From assembly GCA_008330645.1 (NCBI GenBank), contig VLTN01000081.1, positions 62,001 through 126,000 on the forward strand: DNA of 64,000 nucleotides, read 5' to 3'. The stretch comes from Cafeteria roenbergensis. Its lineage: Eukaryota > Sar > Bigyra > Bicosoecida > Cafeteriaceae. Position 1 is the stretch's first letter, and each line of letters opens with the position of its first letter. The notes beneath the pieces are model-generated. The model did not search any database. It was given only the letters and a program-made list of their open reading frames with translations, and was not told the origin of the DNA. The position numbers were made by a program, and so were the translations under genes. Below, piece after piece: positions 8,701-17,119 of this stretch.

Positions 8701-10197
8701 GACGGCGTCTGGCCGCAAGGCGAGCCCGGCTCGCGGGCCGGCACGCCCTGCTGACCCATTTCCAGCCATGCCAGAGGGAGTCGCCGGCGGCGAGCGGCTC
8801 TTCCCTCGCAGGCTGACGTGGGCGTGAGGGCGGGCGGCGGCCCCATGGCGGACGCGGCGCTTGGCCGCAGCCGTTTCAAGGAGCGACCCCGCCCGGCCCC
8901 TGTCGAGGCCGTAAAAGGCGGTGGCTGCTCGGCTGGCGCGGAGCGCTGCAGCCTCGGCCTCTTCCTGCTTGCGAAGCAGCTCGGCTGCTCGAAGCGCGCC
9001 GTCGTGGTCGGCGTCATCCAGCTCGAAGATGGGTCCGTCGCGCGATGCAGCCGCCAGCGAGGCCAGGCCCCGCGGTGACACCACCAGCTCTGCCCCAAGG
9101 CTCCGTCCGTCGTGCTCAGGGGACGGGATGCCGGCTCGCGACGCCGCGCCGCCAGCGGCCGCTGCCGCGGCGCGTGTCCACTGCTGCTCGCCCCGCAGCG
9201 ACGCCGCTGCCGCCCCCACCGCCCCTACAAGCGGGGCGAGCGCCGCCAGAATGGCGGTGGCCGTCGCCACGCTTCGCTGAACCGCCGAGCTCGCCTCCGC
9301 CAACTCGGCAGCCTCTTCCACTATCGCGTCGGCCTCCCGGACGGAAGCCTGGGCGGCCTCTTGCGCGCGCTGCGCGTCGGCACGCGACCTGGCCACGTCC
9401 GCCTCGGCCTGCACCACCATTGTCTGCCGCGCGTCGAGCGCGAGGCGCCTTCGCTCAGTGTTGGCAGTTTCGCGACGAAGCCGCTCCGCGTCCTCTTCGA
9501 CCCGGCGGCGCTCCGCCTGCACCGCCGCCACCACGGCCAGGGCGTGAGACATCGGCGCCGAGCCCGCCCCGTCCGACGGCGCCGCGGCTGGCAGGGCCGA
9601 CGCAGCGGAGCTTGACCCGGTCCCGCTGGCCGCCGAACTCCCAGTGCCGCGGGGCGCTCCTGGCGTCTCGCTCACGTCCAGCTCGAAGGTGATGGGCCCG
9701 GAGCTTCCTGCCAGATCTTGCTGGCGGAGCTTGGCCCCTCTACGTCCGGCGTGGGGAGTGGCAGACGCGCCTGTCGTGGTGGACAGTGGCTTCCATTGCC
9801 GAGGCGCCGGCTCCGCGACGTCGGGGCTGGCGGGGGCCGGGCGGTCTCTCAAAGGGCGCCGGGGCTCGTCGGCGGCAGGGAAGCCCCACACCCCCTCGGC
9901 AAGCATCACTGCGCGCGTGTTGCCGCGAGTGGGACCGGTTTCCGCGCCGCGCGCCTGCTTGCGCCCGCCCCCGCCGCTCGCCCCATGCGCGGAATCGGCA
10001 CCGGCCCGGGCATCAGCAGTCTGCTGTTCGCGGTCCTTGCCGAGCGAGGCGCCGGCACGGCGCACGCCGTCAGGCCGGCGAGCGCCGGCTGCGGACGTGA
10101 TGGGGTTGGCTGCAAACGGCTGCGCCCTCGCCCCGGCCACAGCCGAATCGTACCTGCCCGCGGGGCTTCGAGCAACCGGGCGAACAGAGGGAGACAT
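2746..10197 (-). CDS. Giant repetitive coiled-coil protein
   Basis: About 2483 residues in one exon, starting at the ATG at 10197 (MSPSVRPVARSPAGRYDSA). The frame stays open to 10818, but the extra residues look like translated leader. The first ~600 residues are Ala/Ser/Arg-rich with short helical stretches. Residues ~700-2200 are nearly all charged heptad-type helix, with a core of about 30 copies of a 14-residue unit (VKRAEAERDEATEA) and 18 copies of a 29-residue unit (adding AVARVAALEAARGEAESE). The C-terminus has a short WW-like run, DEYGLWEWNEERETWVLAL, then Ala/Ser-rich linker and a basic end (KKRRGFMGGLFGRSRG) that could bind membrane or nucleic acid. No enzyme domain is visible. A cytoskeletal, flagellar or tether role is possible but not shown. 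It converges with the E2 gene (183 bp between stops). Confidence 0.85.
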   Translation of the reverse strand: MSPSVRPVARSPAGRYDSAVAGARAQPFAANPITSAAGARRPDGVRRAGASLGKDREQQTADARAGADSAHGASGGGGRKQARGAETGPTRGNTRAVMLAEGVWGFPAADEPRRPLRDRPAPASPDVAEPAPRQWKPLSTTTGASATPHAGRRGAKLRQQDLAGSSGPITFELDVSETPGAPRGTGSSAASGTGSSSAASALPAAAPSDGAGSAPMSHALAVVAAVQAERRRVEEDAERLRRETANTERRRLALDARQTMVVQAEADVARSRADAQRAQEAAQASVREADAIVEEAAELAEASSAVQRSVATATAILAALAPLVGAVGAAAASLRGEQQWTRAAAAAAGGAASRAGIPSPEHDGRSLGAELVVSPRGLASLAAASRDGPIFELDDADHDGALRAAELLRKQEEAEAAALRASRAATAFYGLDRGRAGSLLETAAAKRRVRHGAAARPHAHVSLRGKSRSPPATPSGMAGNGSAGRAGPRAGLALRPDAVQHPSPGAGAALPEQAARLAEAVDRARQEALPVLRALVATVAPRGGSEGQGSELDLSDHAASLRAFRSVILAAAQGVGFGSQAGSPSQTDEGHAGGSRRVDGSSGRRAARRASSFRRQAEALSEALDGAPLTHILGLVTVSEQDAAAMTPPRGSHRTRSREGAESLGSPGFAGRSDVRRLEFGSPESRSAASGQPGAGMALVGFEAGAEAVQRAAAALVVGGLRGIGLAWPDAASAKAGGWAESRDGGGRGGAGSDGAGWHAGRSSGQQEQLAQAGPDGARARLVWARRALALGDSERKLSTEWDELRAAVAALRESKTRAEEDAARIVARAEEEASSIVQGAQQRAEQTDKDSTEAMAQIEAAAERAEAAEARARGREAEAEALFARAKEAEERLESATEAAQRAVEQAENKRTRAEAEAREAKALAEDERRSVAAWRQRQEEEAAKEVERAAERAAELRREAQAAQERAESASRAGSRQAAECRAEREEAELAVKALAARQSAAEEAEAKARRATEELNEARAAAATIQQQRAEQASKSESDAAERLDEAKKLAAAAEQRLSDTAAELESTRAALVDAEREAATVRAACEKATTASRRAIDELQQERSAASSLKADLSESRARADALQGSLDRSVRDANAAKEEATRLQEEAEAAQRAASAAMAMQAAASSAETRALSERDEATDAAKRAEAERDEAVARVAALEAARGEAESEAVKRAEAKRDEAVARVAALEAARGEAESEAVKRAEAERDEATDAVKRAEAERDEATEAVKRAEAERDEAVARVAALEAARGEAESEAVKRAEAERDEATEAVKRAEAERDEATEAVKRAEAERDEATDAVKRAEAERDEATEAVKRAEAERDEAVARVAALEAARGEAESEAVKRAEAERDEATEAVKRAEAERDEATEAVKRAEAERDEATEAVKRAEAERDEAVARVAALEAARGEAESEAVKRAEAERDEAVARVAALEAARGEAESEAVKRAEAERDEATEAVKRAEAERDEATEAVKRAEAERDEAVARVAALEAARGEAESEAVKRAEAERDEATDAVKRAEAERDEATEAVKRAEAERDEATEAVKRAEAERDEATEAVKRAEAERDEAVARVAALEAARGEAESEAVKRAEAERDEATDAVKRAEAERDEATEAVKRAEAERDEATEAVKRAEAERDEAVARVAALEAARGEAESEAVKRAEAERDEAVARVAALEAARGEAESEAVKRAEAERDEATEAVKRAEAERDEATEAVKRAEAERDEATDAAKRAEAERDEAVARVAALEAARGEAESEAVKRAEAERDEATEAVKRAEAEHDEAVARVAALEAARGEAESEAVKRAEAERDEAVARVAALEAARGEAESEAVKRAEAERDEATEAVKRAEAERDEATEAVKRAEAERDEATDAAKRAEAERDEAVARVAALEAARGEAESEAVKRAEAERDDATEAVKRAEAEHDEAVARVAALEAARGEAESEAVKRAEAERDEATDAAKRAEAERDEAVARVAALEAARGEAESEAVKRAEAERDEATEAVKRAEAERDEAVARVAALEAARGEAESEAVKRAEAERDEATDAVKRAEAERDEATEAVKRAEAERDEAVARVAALEAAKGEALAAARLAEDLRVAAQDAGKLAEQEAEAASDLAAESTTRAEDLQEEVTALTARLSASCSREALETAEARAAAAERELADARQAADRAFSALEAARDTMDEMISISAADSAAERRELAQARARVAELEAGLADAEARLAAQEEDSPATDGQRAASPEAAESDVSPESAEPAATPAAKPKQRTDEYGLWEWNEERETWVLALPGLGDEADAGDGAPSSGGGGRADAPVHESPASATPGASHGQSAAAADADEPEQSVSPTAQLRRQLEADKAALAEASARRSSTASGSAVAGFPPSRGERAATADALQDRADAGDGDVVDPTVAAAEAAAKEAAAIAAASPSPKKRRGFMGGLFGRSRGSQE
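3836..6660 (-). repeat. In-frame tandem array of 42-bp and 87-bp units
   Basis: Units of 42 bp (14 codons) and 87 bp (29 codons) alternate in irregular order. I count about 30 short and 18 long units, with nearly identical DNA between copies. The few variants are single-base (GAC/GAG giving TDA/TEA, GTG/GCG giving V/A, and rare E-to-K or R-to-H changes). Because both unit lengths are multiples of three, gain or loss of units keeps the frame. The low divergence points to recent or ongoing homogenisation. Confidence 0.95.
4258..5115 (-). repeat. Two copies of a 429-bp higher-order repeat inside the array
   Basis: The rare marker variants recur at a fixed offset: CGTCATGCTC at 4302 and 4731, and CGCTTCGCGG at 4451 and 4880, both 429 bp apart. 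429 bp equals three 87-bp plus four 42-bp units (143 residues), so a multi-unit block was duplicated as one piece. The approximate limits follow from where the unit order stops matching. Confidence 0.85.
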
Positions 10198-10837
10198 CCG
10201 TGCATGGGCAGCCCTGCTGCTGCCCTGCTGCGGCTGAAATCTTGGGCTGGCCACCAGAACGGTGGCGGGGGCTGCAAGTCGCGGGTGGGCGCCCTCGTGC
10301 GGCTCGCTGCCTCCACGGCGCATGGCAGACAACTCCAGGGAGCTCCCACGCCGCTGGCAACTTCCGCCGGGCCCGAGGCTGGACGGGCTCCAACTACCAG
10401 TGGGACGATGCCGGCGATTGCCGTCCGAGCGTCTCATTGCCGTGCGTCCGGCCAGCAGTTGGCCAGGGCCCAGTTGCGATGCGTGCGCCAGCGCGCGCAG
10501 CCGTTGCGTTTCAGTCGTGCAAGCGCAGTTCTTGCGGAGTCGGTGCCGTGCCGCGAGTCCCGGTGCCCCAGCCCTTCGTGGCTCGAGGCGAGCGCGTGTG
10601 CTTCCGGCCCTGCGCGGCGATTGCGACAACGGATCCTCTGCCCGGCGTTCAACCGGCAGGACCTTGGTGCGGGCCGGCTGGGTCAAGCGGGTCGCAGCCG
10701 AAGAGCCAGCTATTGTCCTGGCCCATGGTTCAATCGTATGTGTGCGCGTGTGTGTGTTCGCTCGGAGCGACGCAGTGGCGCAGAATTCGTGCAGGCACGC
10801 AGAAAGGGGGTGGAGCATTCACGACCTGGCAGCAAGC
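10198..10837. other. Intergenic region upstream of the coiled-coil gene
   Basis: 640 bp between the stop of the reductase-like gene and the ATG of the coiled-coil gene, both on the minus strand. It holds a short TG/CG-rich tract at about 10739-10762 and a CGTGCAAGCGCAGTT motif at 10516-10530, which recurs upstream of the next minus-strand gene. I see no coding exon in it, although the minus frame is open throughout. Confidence 0.5.
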
Positions 10838-13800
10838 TCAAGGCGAGCCGTACGCGTCAACGAGTGAGCGTAGCAGGGGCGAGAGGTCAACTTCGGCGTC
10901 GTCCTGGACCGCTTGCGTCAAAAGCGCCAGCACCTCGCGGTTGGTGCGTCCGCGGTGCGATTCCGCCGCCTCGCGCGAAGCTGCTTCGAGAACTTGGCGA
11001 GCGGGCCGAAGCGTGGTCTCTGGGACGGACTGCGCCCTTGACGGGATGCGCCCGAGTGCTGCAGCACCAGCCTGAGCAGCCGGGGCGTCGGCAGCTGCAC
11101 ACCCTTCGGCTGCTGCCAGGGCCTCGCCGGAGATGCCCCGCGAGGCGGGAGCGGGAGGCGGCATGCCAGCCGCACCAACACCGCCCAACGACGACACAGA
11201 GGAACTCCGGAGACCAGACGCCACGGCAGCCGCGCTCGAGCGGCTTGAGGTCGGGGCCGCCGAGCGATTGCGAGCAGCAGCACCGAAGGCCGCGCCCCTG
11301 CCCCGCGACGATGCCGTGGCGGAGCGGCGAGCGCCCGAAGCCGCCGCCTTGGTGCGGAGGCTAGACTTTGGCGCTGCGCCAGGCGCAGCGCCCAGCTGCG
11401 CTCTTACGGCCGGCTCGGCGTCTGCAGCCTCGGAACGGGGCTCGGGAGACTCGTCGCTCACAGGGGCTGCGGCATCCGGCGCGGGAACGAAGCCGCGAAC
11501 GGCGAGCGACGCCAGCGTGCGGCGGATGACAACCGCGGTCACCTTGGGGGGCGCGGGCACGAGCGCCGCATCGCCGGGGTCGGCGGTGCCCGCCTCAGCC
11601 AGATCCTCCAGCGCTGCGCGTGTGAGCGTGTCGCCGCCGTGCACGGCGCCGAGGCTTTCAGGGAAGTCGCCTGGCGGGAAGAAGTCCAGCAGGGGCGTCA
11701 GGGCATGCCCCTCGGCCGCCCGACTGTGGAGCTCGTCTCTGAAGTCGGCGTACCCCCTCGGCTCGCAGTTGTAGCCTGCTTCGCGGATCCAGGCGCCGAT
11801 GTCGGCGAATCGCGGCGAGCCGTCGGCGTTCACGTACTGGAAGCAGCTGCCGCTTCGCCGCCAGCCGGCGTCCGGGGCGCTCGCCTTGGCGCCGTGGGCC
11901 AAGGCGATGCGAGTGACGCCGCCGGCAACAAAGTCCACCGGGGTCATGTCCAGGCGCGCGTCAGCGGGCAGCCCCGGCCCGAGCGCGACACCGAGGCTTG
12001 CACAAGCGGCGATGTAGCGGTTGACGAAGTCCTGCTCGTTGGAGTGGCCGGTTTGGGAGTGGGCAGTGATCATGCCAGGCCTGTGCACCGACACGAACAG
12101 GCCGGAGCCTGCCGTGCCGTGCTCGCCTGCGCGCACAACCGCGGCTTCCGCAAGCCACTTGGACGGCCCGTACCCGCCCTGGCCCGCCTGGAGGCCGGCC
12201 ACGACGCGGTCAAAGGGCATGCGGTCCGACTCCGCCGCGCCTCGCGCCGTGTCACCCACGGAGATGGTCGACACGAAGTGAAGCGGGTGCCTGGAGGCGC
12301 CGGACGCGCACAGTCGAATCACCTCGAGCGTGCCGAGCACGTTGCTCGCTCGCAGCTGCTCGTACCGCATCAGCCAGTTGACCCTGGCAGCGCAGTGCAC
12401 GACGCAGAGCGACGGGTCGTCCCGCAGCTCCCGCCACCGTGCAGCCGGGAGGCCGAGCATCGGCTTGGCGATGTCGCTGGCCAGCACGGTCAGCCGCCCT
12501 CGCCAGCCGGCCGGCAGATCGCAACGGGTCTCCTTCACGGCGGCGACGACCCTCTGCTCCGCAAGCTCGTCGCCGGTCCTGCCAGCACTCGTCTGGCGGG
12601 CCGGGGCGGCTGCGGAAGAACCGCCGCCGTCCACCTCTGCCTCCGATTCCGCCCCGACTCTGGCCTGCCGAATGCCCTGCGCGCCCGACGTGCCGCGGCT
12701 GGGCCGTGCCAGCGCAACCACGCGCTTGTCGCTTTGCTGCAACAGCTGAACGAGCAAGTGCACCCCCAAGAAGCCAGTGGCACCTGTGAGAAGGACAGTC
12801 TCCGCTTCCGCAGAAGCAATGCTCGATTGCGACCCGGGCTTGGGCACGTCCGTTGCAAGCGCAATGTCCACTCCCCTTTCCGCTTCCCACGCTGGGACGC
12901 CTCCCATGGCGCTGGCCACCCAGCCTCCAAGTGCTTCCATGTCTGCTGTGGCCGTCTCAGCGGCGCCATGCAGCGGCACCTTGCCGCCAGCTCCTGCTGC
13001 CGCCGACGGCGCGCGCGCCAGCCCCCGCGATTCCAGCACGAGCGCTGTCACTTCGTCAACCAGCTCTCGCACAGTGCTGGCCCTGTTCGCTGCGGCTGCC
13101 AAGTCCACGCCAAGCGCGCTGCCCACCATGGCAGAGAGACTGGAGACGCGCAGCGAGTCGGATCCCAGCGCCGCCACCAAGTCCCCGTCGGGCACCCCGA
13201 GAGTCTCGAATACGAGGCGGCTGACGGTGGCTCGCACGCCGTCCTCCACTGACGTGGGCTCGGCTGCGGCTGCGCCTCCGGCCGCGGCAGCGCCAGGGCC
13301 GTCGCTGTCGCCGCCAGCAGCCCCGAGCTCCGCAGCGCGCTTCAGCAGCTCGTCTGCTCCGGGATTGGCGCCTGCCACGGAGTACAGCGCCTTGACAATC
13401 GCGGAGTATTTGCGGCGCAGGCCCGAGCGCGAGGTCTTGTTCGACCCCGTGAGCAAGCCGTTCTCCGCCGTGAACCGCAGCTCCGTCTCCAGAAACACCG
13501 CCTTGGGCGCCTCAAACGGCTGCAGTCCCGACTCGGCTGCAACGCGTGCCAGGTCGGCCTTCAGCGCCGCTGCCGCCTCCGCGGAGCGGGCCAGCTTGCG
13601 AAGGGCGTCGGCGTCTTGCTTGCCAGCCGGGCGAGCGCTCACGGCCGCTGCGAGCGCGGTCGGCACTGCGACCACGACGGCCACCACGCCGTATTCTGAG
13701 CCGTCTGCGTCCACAAACACCTGGTCGACGAGGTCCGACTTGCTCAGCACGGTCTCGATGCGCTCCGGGGAGACGAACTCCCCGTTGGCGAGCTTGGTCA

Positions 13801-16800
13801 CGAACTTGCGCCTGCCGATGATCATCACTCGGCCGTCCTCCAGCTGCTCGCCGACGTCCCCGGTACGGAAGAACCCGTCGTCGGTGAGCGCGTCGCTCGT
13901 CGCCTTTGGGTTCCTGAAGTAGCCCTCTGAGCTCCACTTGGTGCGGACCAGGATCTCTCCGCGAGGCGGGCTACCGGAGGTCAGGTAGCCGAGCTCCGGA
14001 ATGTCGTCGAGGCGGAACTCCACGCCCTCGGCGATTTTGTTGCCGTTGGAGATGGTGCCGCATTCCGTGGAGCCGTAGCCTTCGCCAACCTGCGCCTGGC
14101 TGAAGCACACCGTCATCCAGTCGAGCACGCCCTTGGTGACCGGCGCCGACCCGATCCCGATGCTCTGCAGCCGGCCTCCCAGCGCCACCTGAAACTCCTT
14201 CAGCAGGGCCTGCCGAATCGCGGCCCGTGCTGCTTCGGGCGCCCCCGCAGCCTTGACAGCCAGCGCAGCGGAGAAAAGGGCATGGAGGCGGTTGAAGAAG
14301 GCCGGAACCGTGTTCAGGAAGGTCGGCTCAAGCTCGGCCACGTCGCCGTAGACTCCGTGGCGGCCGCCGGTGGCGAAGCCGACCTGGCCCCCGGACACCA
14401 GCACGCTCGGAAGCGAGTGCGCCTCCGACAAGTGAGCAAGCGGCTGGACGCTGAAGTGCACCGCGACTGTGGGCGCGAAGAACTCGTGAAGCGCCTCCAT
14501 GTTGCTCTGGAACGAGCGCTGGACGCCCTTGGGCAGGCCAGTGGACCCGCTGGTGTACACCACGCAGGCCAGGTCCGAGAGGCCGGGACCCTGGCCAAGC
14601 GCCACGCGGCGGCCAGCGCCCCCCGGGGGCTTGGATGTGTCCACTGTGAGCACCCACGCCCTGCTGCTGGCCCAACCCGGGGAGGCAATTCTGTCGGGGT
14701 GGCGCAGGAGTGCGAGCTGCGTCTGCCGCTCTTCGCTGCACTCTGCGAACGCTGCCTTGGCGTCGTCGCGCATGCGCTGGGTGGGCATGGGGAACCGCAG
14801 GAGCCGCTCGCCCGCCTCGGACTCGTGACCGTGCGCCACGAGGCGGCGGCGCCCCTCCTCGACGATGTCGCTCAGCCTCGCCAGCGCGAAGGCCCGCCCG
14901 GCCTTGCGGGCAGAGCCGTCCACGAGCTGGGCCGCCGGAGCGAAGGCCGGGTCCGCAGTCACGTCTGGGCACGCCGGGTCTCGCGCGCCAAAGTGAGTCG
15001 TGTCAATCACCACGAGCAGCTCGGGGAGACCCAGCCGCTTCTGCGTCGACAAGAGCCTGGCCAGCGGCTCGCCGGGCTCCGCGACCGCCACCATCATCCC
15101 CGTCTGCGATACCACGTGGTCCACGACCTCCTGCGACGCCGTGGTCATGATCGGAACGTGGACGAAGGACCCGTGCTGCCCGGCGAGCTCGGCCGCAAGC
15201 CACTCCATGCGATTGGAGGCGCAGATCCCCATGAACACACGGTCGCTCGAGTCGGCCCCGGAGCCAGCGGAGGAGGCACCGCCGCCTGCTGCCGCGCTAT
15301 CAGCGGCCGCGCTGCCAGCGGCCGCGCTGCCAGCGGCCTCGCTGTCTGCAGGTGGTGGTGGCAGGCGTCGCGTTGCATCGCCGTCGCCGAGAAGCCCCAG
15401 CAGGCTCCCCTCGAGCCCGGAGCTTGTCCGGTTGGCAAACGTGGCGAAGTCCTTGTAGGAGAGCCATTCGTATGGCCCGAGCTTGACCTCGGAGCCCGTG
15501 CCCGCCTCTTCCAAGACGCCCGACAGCGCATCGTCCTTCCCAGCGCCCTGCGATGCAGGGGGTGGCGACGGGCTGGCAGCGGCCGGGTCTGCGACGCGGG
15601 CTGCCGGCCCAGCCGCGGCCGCAGCCCCGCCGGCGATGGGAAACCGCATACCCAAGGCCGGGCGCGGCCCGAACAGGTCGAGCGACGCTGCCATATCGTC
15701 CTGGGGCGTGCTGCCCCAGCACGACGCGATGCGCACGTCGATGTCGTGGACCCACAGAGACGCTGGGCTGGGGGAGGCCAGGACCACCCTGACGATCTGC
15801 GCACAGCGCCGCGGCAGGCAGAAGGCCGACGTCTGCCCCGACGGAATGACAAGCTTCGCCCTCCAGAACGACCTAGGAATCAGCGAACGGCGGGTCTGAA
15901 AGTCGCGGAAGTTGGCCAGCGAAGCCCCGATCACCTCCAGTTCCACCGGGCCCTCGATGGGCGGGGCCCCGTCCGGCTGCTCGCGCCGGATGGTGACCTT
16001 GACCCGGCCCACGAACACTGGCCAGCCGACGTCGACGCTGGCAGAGCGCGAGCTCACTTCGAAGTCGTACCAGGGCCTTGGCTCGATCTCTGTGGGCGAG
16101 GCGACGGAGCCGTCAGTCGGGGCGGGGGCGATGGGCGCCTCCCAGTAGGGCTTCCCCGCCTGGAAGGCCTCCCTGCTTTCGGTGGAGTCCGCCTCCTTGG
16201 CGAGGCTGCTTTGCATGGGCCACTGCAGCCCCGGGACGTATGTGGACCGAACCAGCGGCACAGATCGCTCTGCGTCCAGCACGCCCACGACCACGCACAC
16301 GCTCCTCGTGCGGGGCGGGAGCTCCAGCCCGCAGCACCACCTGCGCGACGGCGATCCCGCCGCGGGCCAGGCGTCGGGGTGAGAGCCGCGCGCCTCGCAC
16401 AGGGCCACGGTGGCGCGAGTGTCCATGGCCTCGTTGCTAACGTGGCTCCGCTGGCCCCCGGAAATCGTGGGCAGGTGCGGATGGAGCGCGGCAAGCTCGG
16501 CGGTTGAGTCACTTGCCGCGAAATGCGCAACCCAGTTGTGCCGCCACCGCCGCCGAGCCATGTGTGCCACTCTGACGAACACAGCCCCGCCATCACCAAA
16601 CAGCGCGCTGCTGGGCAGCGAGGCGTCAAACGTGCGCCTGGCAGCTCCGGCCTCGGCAGGGCGGCAGACGCACGGCAGGGGCGTCCACTGCAACCTGCCC
16701 AAAAGGAACGACTTGGTCAGAACCTCCAGCCCGCCGCCGGCCAGAAGCGACTCGATGTCCGGGTCGTTCGGGTGGGGCGCGAACGGAGGCTCCTCGGGAA

Positions 16801-16942
16801 ACACCATGGCGTACGCCACCCGCGGCATTTCCGGTTTGGCAGCCACTCGCGTGAGGATGCTCTCCTCCCGCTCGGAGACGCAGGCCGCGAGGCCCGACTG
16901 GTACGAGTCCTGAGGGGCCAGCAGAGGCAGCGAGTCCGCCAT
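10838..16942 (-). CDS. Carboxylic acid reductase-like protein: adenylation, carrier and thioester-reductase domains
   Basis: About 2034 residues, starting at MADSLPLLAPQDSYQSGL (ATG at 16942). Residues ~1-480 are unrecognised. The adenylation domain follows (~490-1150): P-loop YTSGSTGLPKGV (~800), GYGSTECG, the TGD motif in FFRTGDVGEQ, and RKFVTKLANGEFVSPERIE, the form seen in long-chain acyl-CoA synthetases and CARs. A carrier site, ALGSDSLRVSSL, lies near 1260 with its phosphopantetheine serine. The reductase domain starts near 1380 with the NAD(P)-binding VLLTGATGFLGVHLL and has the YxxxK pair in YGPSKWLAEA (~1590). The last ~250 residues are Ala/Ser/Arg-rich, ending in a short helix. Family knowledge: CARs convert acids to aldehydes with ATP and NADPH after phosphopantetheinylation. 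Bacterial CARs are about 1170 residues, so both flanks here are extra. The substrate is unknown. It is divergent from the gene at 17120. Confidence 0.85.
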   Translation of the reverse strand: MADSLPLLAPQDSYQSGLAACVSEREESILTRVAAKPEMPRVAYAMVFPEEPPFAPHPNDPDIESLLAGGGLEVLTKSFLLGRLQWTPLPCVCRPAEAGAARRTFDASLPSSALFGDGGAVFVRVAHMARRRWRHNWVAHFAASDSTAELAALHPHLPTISGGQRSHVSNEAMDTRATVALCEARGSHPDAWPAAGSPSRRWCCGLELPPRTRSVCVVVGVLDAERSVPLVRSTYVPGLQWPMQSSLAKEADSTESREAFQAGKPYWEAPIAPAPTDGSVASPTEIEPRPWYDFEVSSRSASVDVGWPVFVGRVKVTIRREQPDGAPPIEGPVELEVIGASLANFRDFQTRRSLIPRSFWRAKLVIPSGQTSAFCLPRRCAQIVRVVLASPSPASLWVHDIDVRIASCWGSTPQDDMAASLDLFGPRPALGMRFPIAGGAAAAAGPAARVADPAAASPSPPPASQGAGKDDALSGVLEEAGTGSEVKLGPYEWLSYKDFATFANRTSSGLEGSLLGLLGDGDATRRLPPPPADSEAAGSAAAGSAAADSAAAGGGASSAGSGADSSDRVFMGICASNRMEWLAAELAGQHGSFVHVPIMTTASQEVVDHVVSQTGMMVAVAEPGEPLARLLSTQKRLGLPELLVVIDTTHFGARDPACPDVTADPAFAPAAQLVDGSARKAGRAFALARLSDIVEEGRRRLVAHGHESEAGERLLRFPMPTQRMRDDAKAAFAECSEERQTQLALLRHPDRIASPGWASSRAWVLTVDTSKPPGGAGRRVALGQGPGLSDLACVVYTSGSTGLPKGVQRSFQSNMEALHEFFAPTVAVHFSVQPLAHLSEAHSLPSVLVSGGQVGFATGGRHGVYGDVAELEPTFLNTVPAFFNRLHALFSAALAVKAAGAPEAARAAIRQALLKEFQVALGGRLQSIGIGSAPVTKGVLDWMTVCFSQAQVGEGYGSTECGTISNGNKIAEGVEFRLDDIPELGYLTSGSPPRGEILVRTKWSSEGYFRNPKATSDALTDDGFFRTGDVGEQLEDGRVMIIGRRKFVTKLANGEFVSPERIETVLSKSDLVDQVFVDADGSEYGVVAVVVAVPTALAAAVSARPAGKQDADALRKLARSAEAAAALKADLARVAAESGLQPFEAPKAVFLETELRFTAENGLLTGSNKTSRSGLRRKYSAIVKALYSVAGANPGADELLKRAAELGAAGGDSDGPGAAAAGGAAAAEPTSVEDGVRATVSRLVFETLGVPDGDLVAALGSDSLRVSSLSAMVGSALGVDLAAAANRASTVRELVDEVTALVLESRGLARAPSAAAGAGGKVPLHGAAETATADMEALGGWVASAMGGVPAWEAERGVDIALATDVPKPGSQSSIASAEAETVLLTGATGFLGVHLLVQLLQQSDKRVVALARPSRGTSGAQGIRQARVGAESEAEVDGGGSSAAAPARQTSAGRTGDELAEQRVVAAVKETRCDLPAGWRGRLTVLASDIAKPMLGLPAARWRELRDDPSLCVVHCAARVNWLMRYEQLRASNVLGTLEVIRLCASGASRHPLHFVSTISVGDTARGAAESDRMPFDRVVAGLQAGQGGYGPSKWLAEAAVVRAGEHGTAGSGLFVSVHRPGMITAHSQTGHSNEQDFVNRYIAACASLGVALGPGLPADARLDMTPVDFVAGGVTRIALAHGAKASAPDAGWRRSGSCFQYVNADGSPRFADIGAWIREAGYNCEPRGYADFRDELHSRAAEGHALTPLLDFFPPGDFPESLGAVHGGDTLTRAALEDLAEAGTADPGDAALVPAPPKVTAVVIRRTLASLAVRGFVPAPDAAAPVSDESPEPRSEAADAEPAVRAQLGAAPGAAPKSSLRTKAAASGARRSATASSRGRGAAFGAAARNRSAAPTSSRSSAAAVASGLRSSSVSSLGGVGAAGMPPPAPASRGISGEALAAAEGCAAADAPAAQAGAAALGRIPSRAQSVPETTLRPARQVLEAASREAAESHRGRTNREVLALLTQAVQDDAEVDLSPLLRSLVDAYGSP

Positions 16943-17119
16943 GGTTCTCGCCTCGCGTGGCCGCCCGCAGCGGCGCTGTGCCCGGCCAGATCTTTGCCCG
17001 CAATCCAGCGGGCGCCGCAGCTCTGCGCCGCCACTCTGCGACGTGCAAGCGCAATTGCCGCGGCAGCAAGGGCGGCAGGCGCCTCCGATTCCGGCTGGGG
17101 GCGACGCCGGGAACGGCCT
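16943..17119. promoter_or_regulatory. Short divergent promoter region
   Basis: Only 177 bp separate the ATG of the reductase-like gene (minus) from that of the unrecognised gene (plus). It contains CGTGCAAGCGCAATT at 17042-17056, matching 14 of 15 bases of a site upstream of the coiled-coil gene. No TATA-like sequence is evident. Confidence 0.4.

Noticed and set aside
10198-10818. N-terminal extension of the coiled-coil protein to an ATG at 10818
   Set aside because: The extra ~207 residues read like translated leader (Thr-His repeats from a TG-rich tract) and have no heptads or composition like the rest.
14282-16507. Plus-strand frame of ~740 codons opposite the reductase-like gene
   Set aside because: Antisense shadow of the adenylation domain region; no family resemblance.
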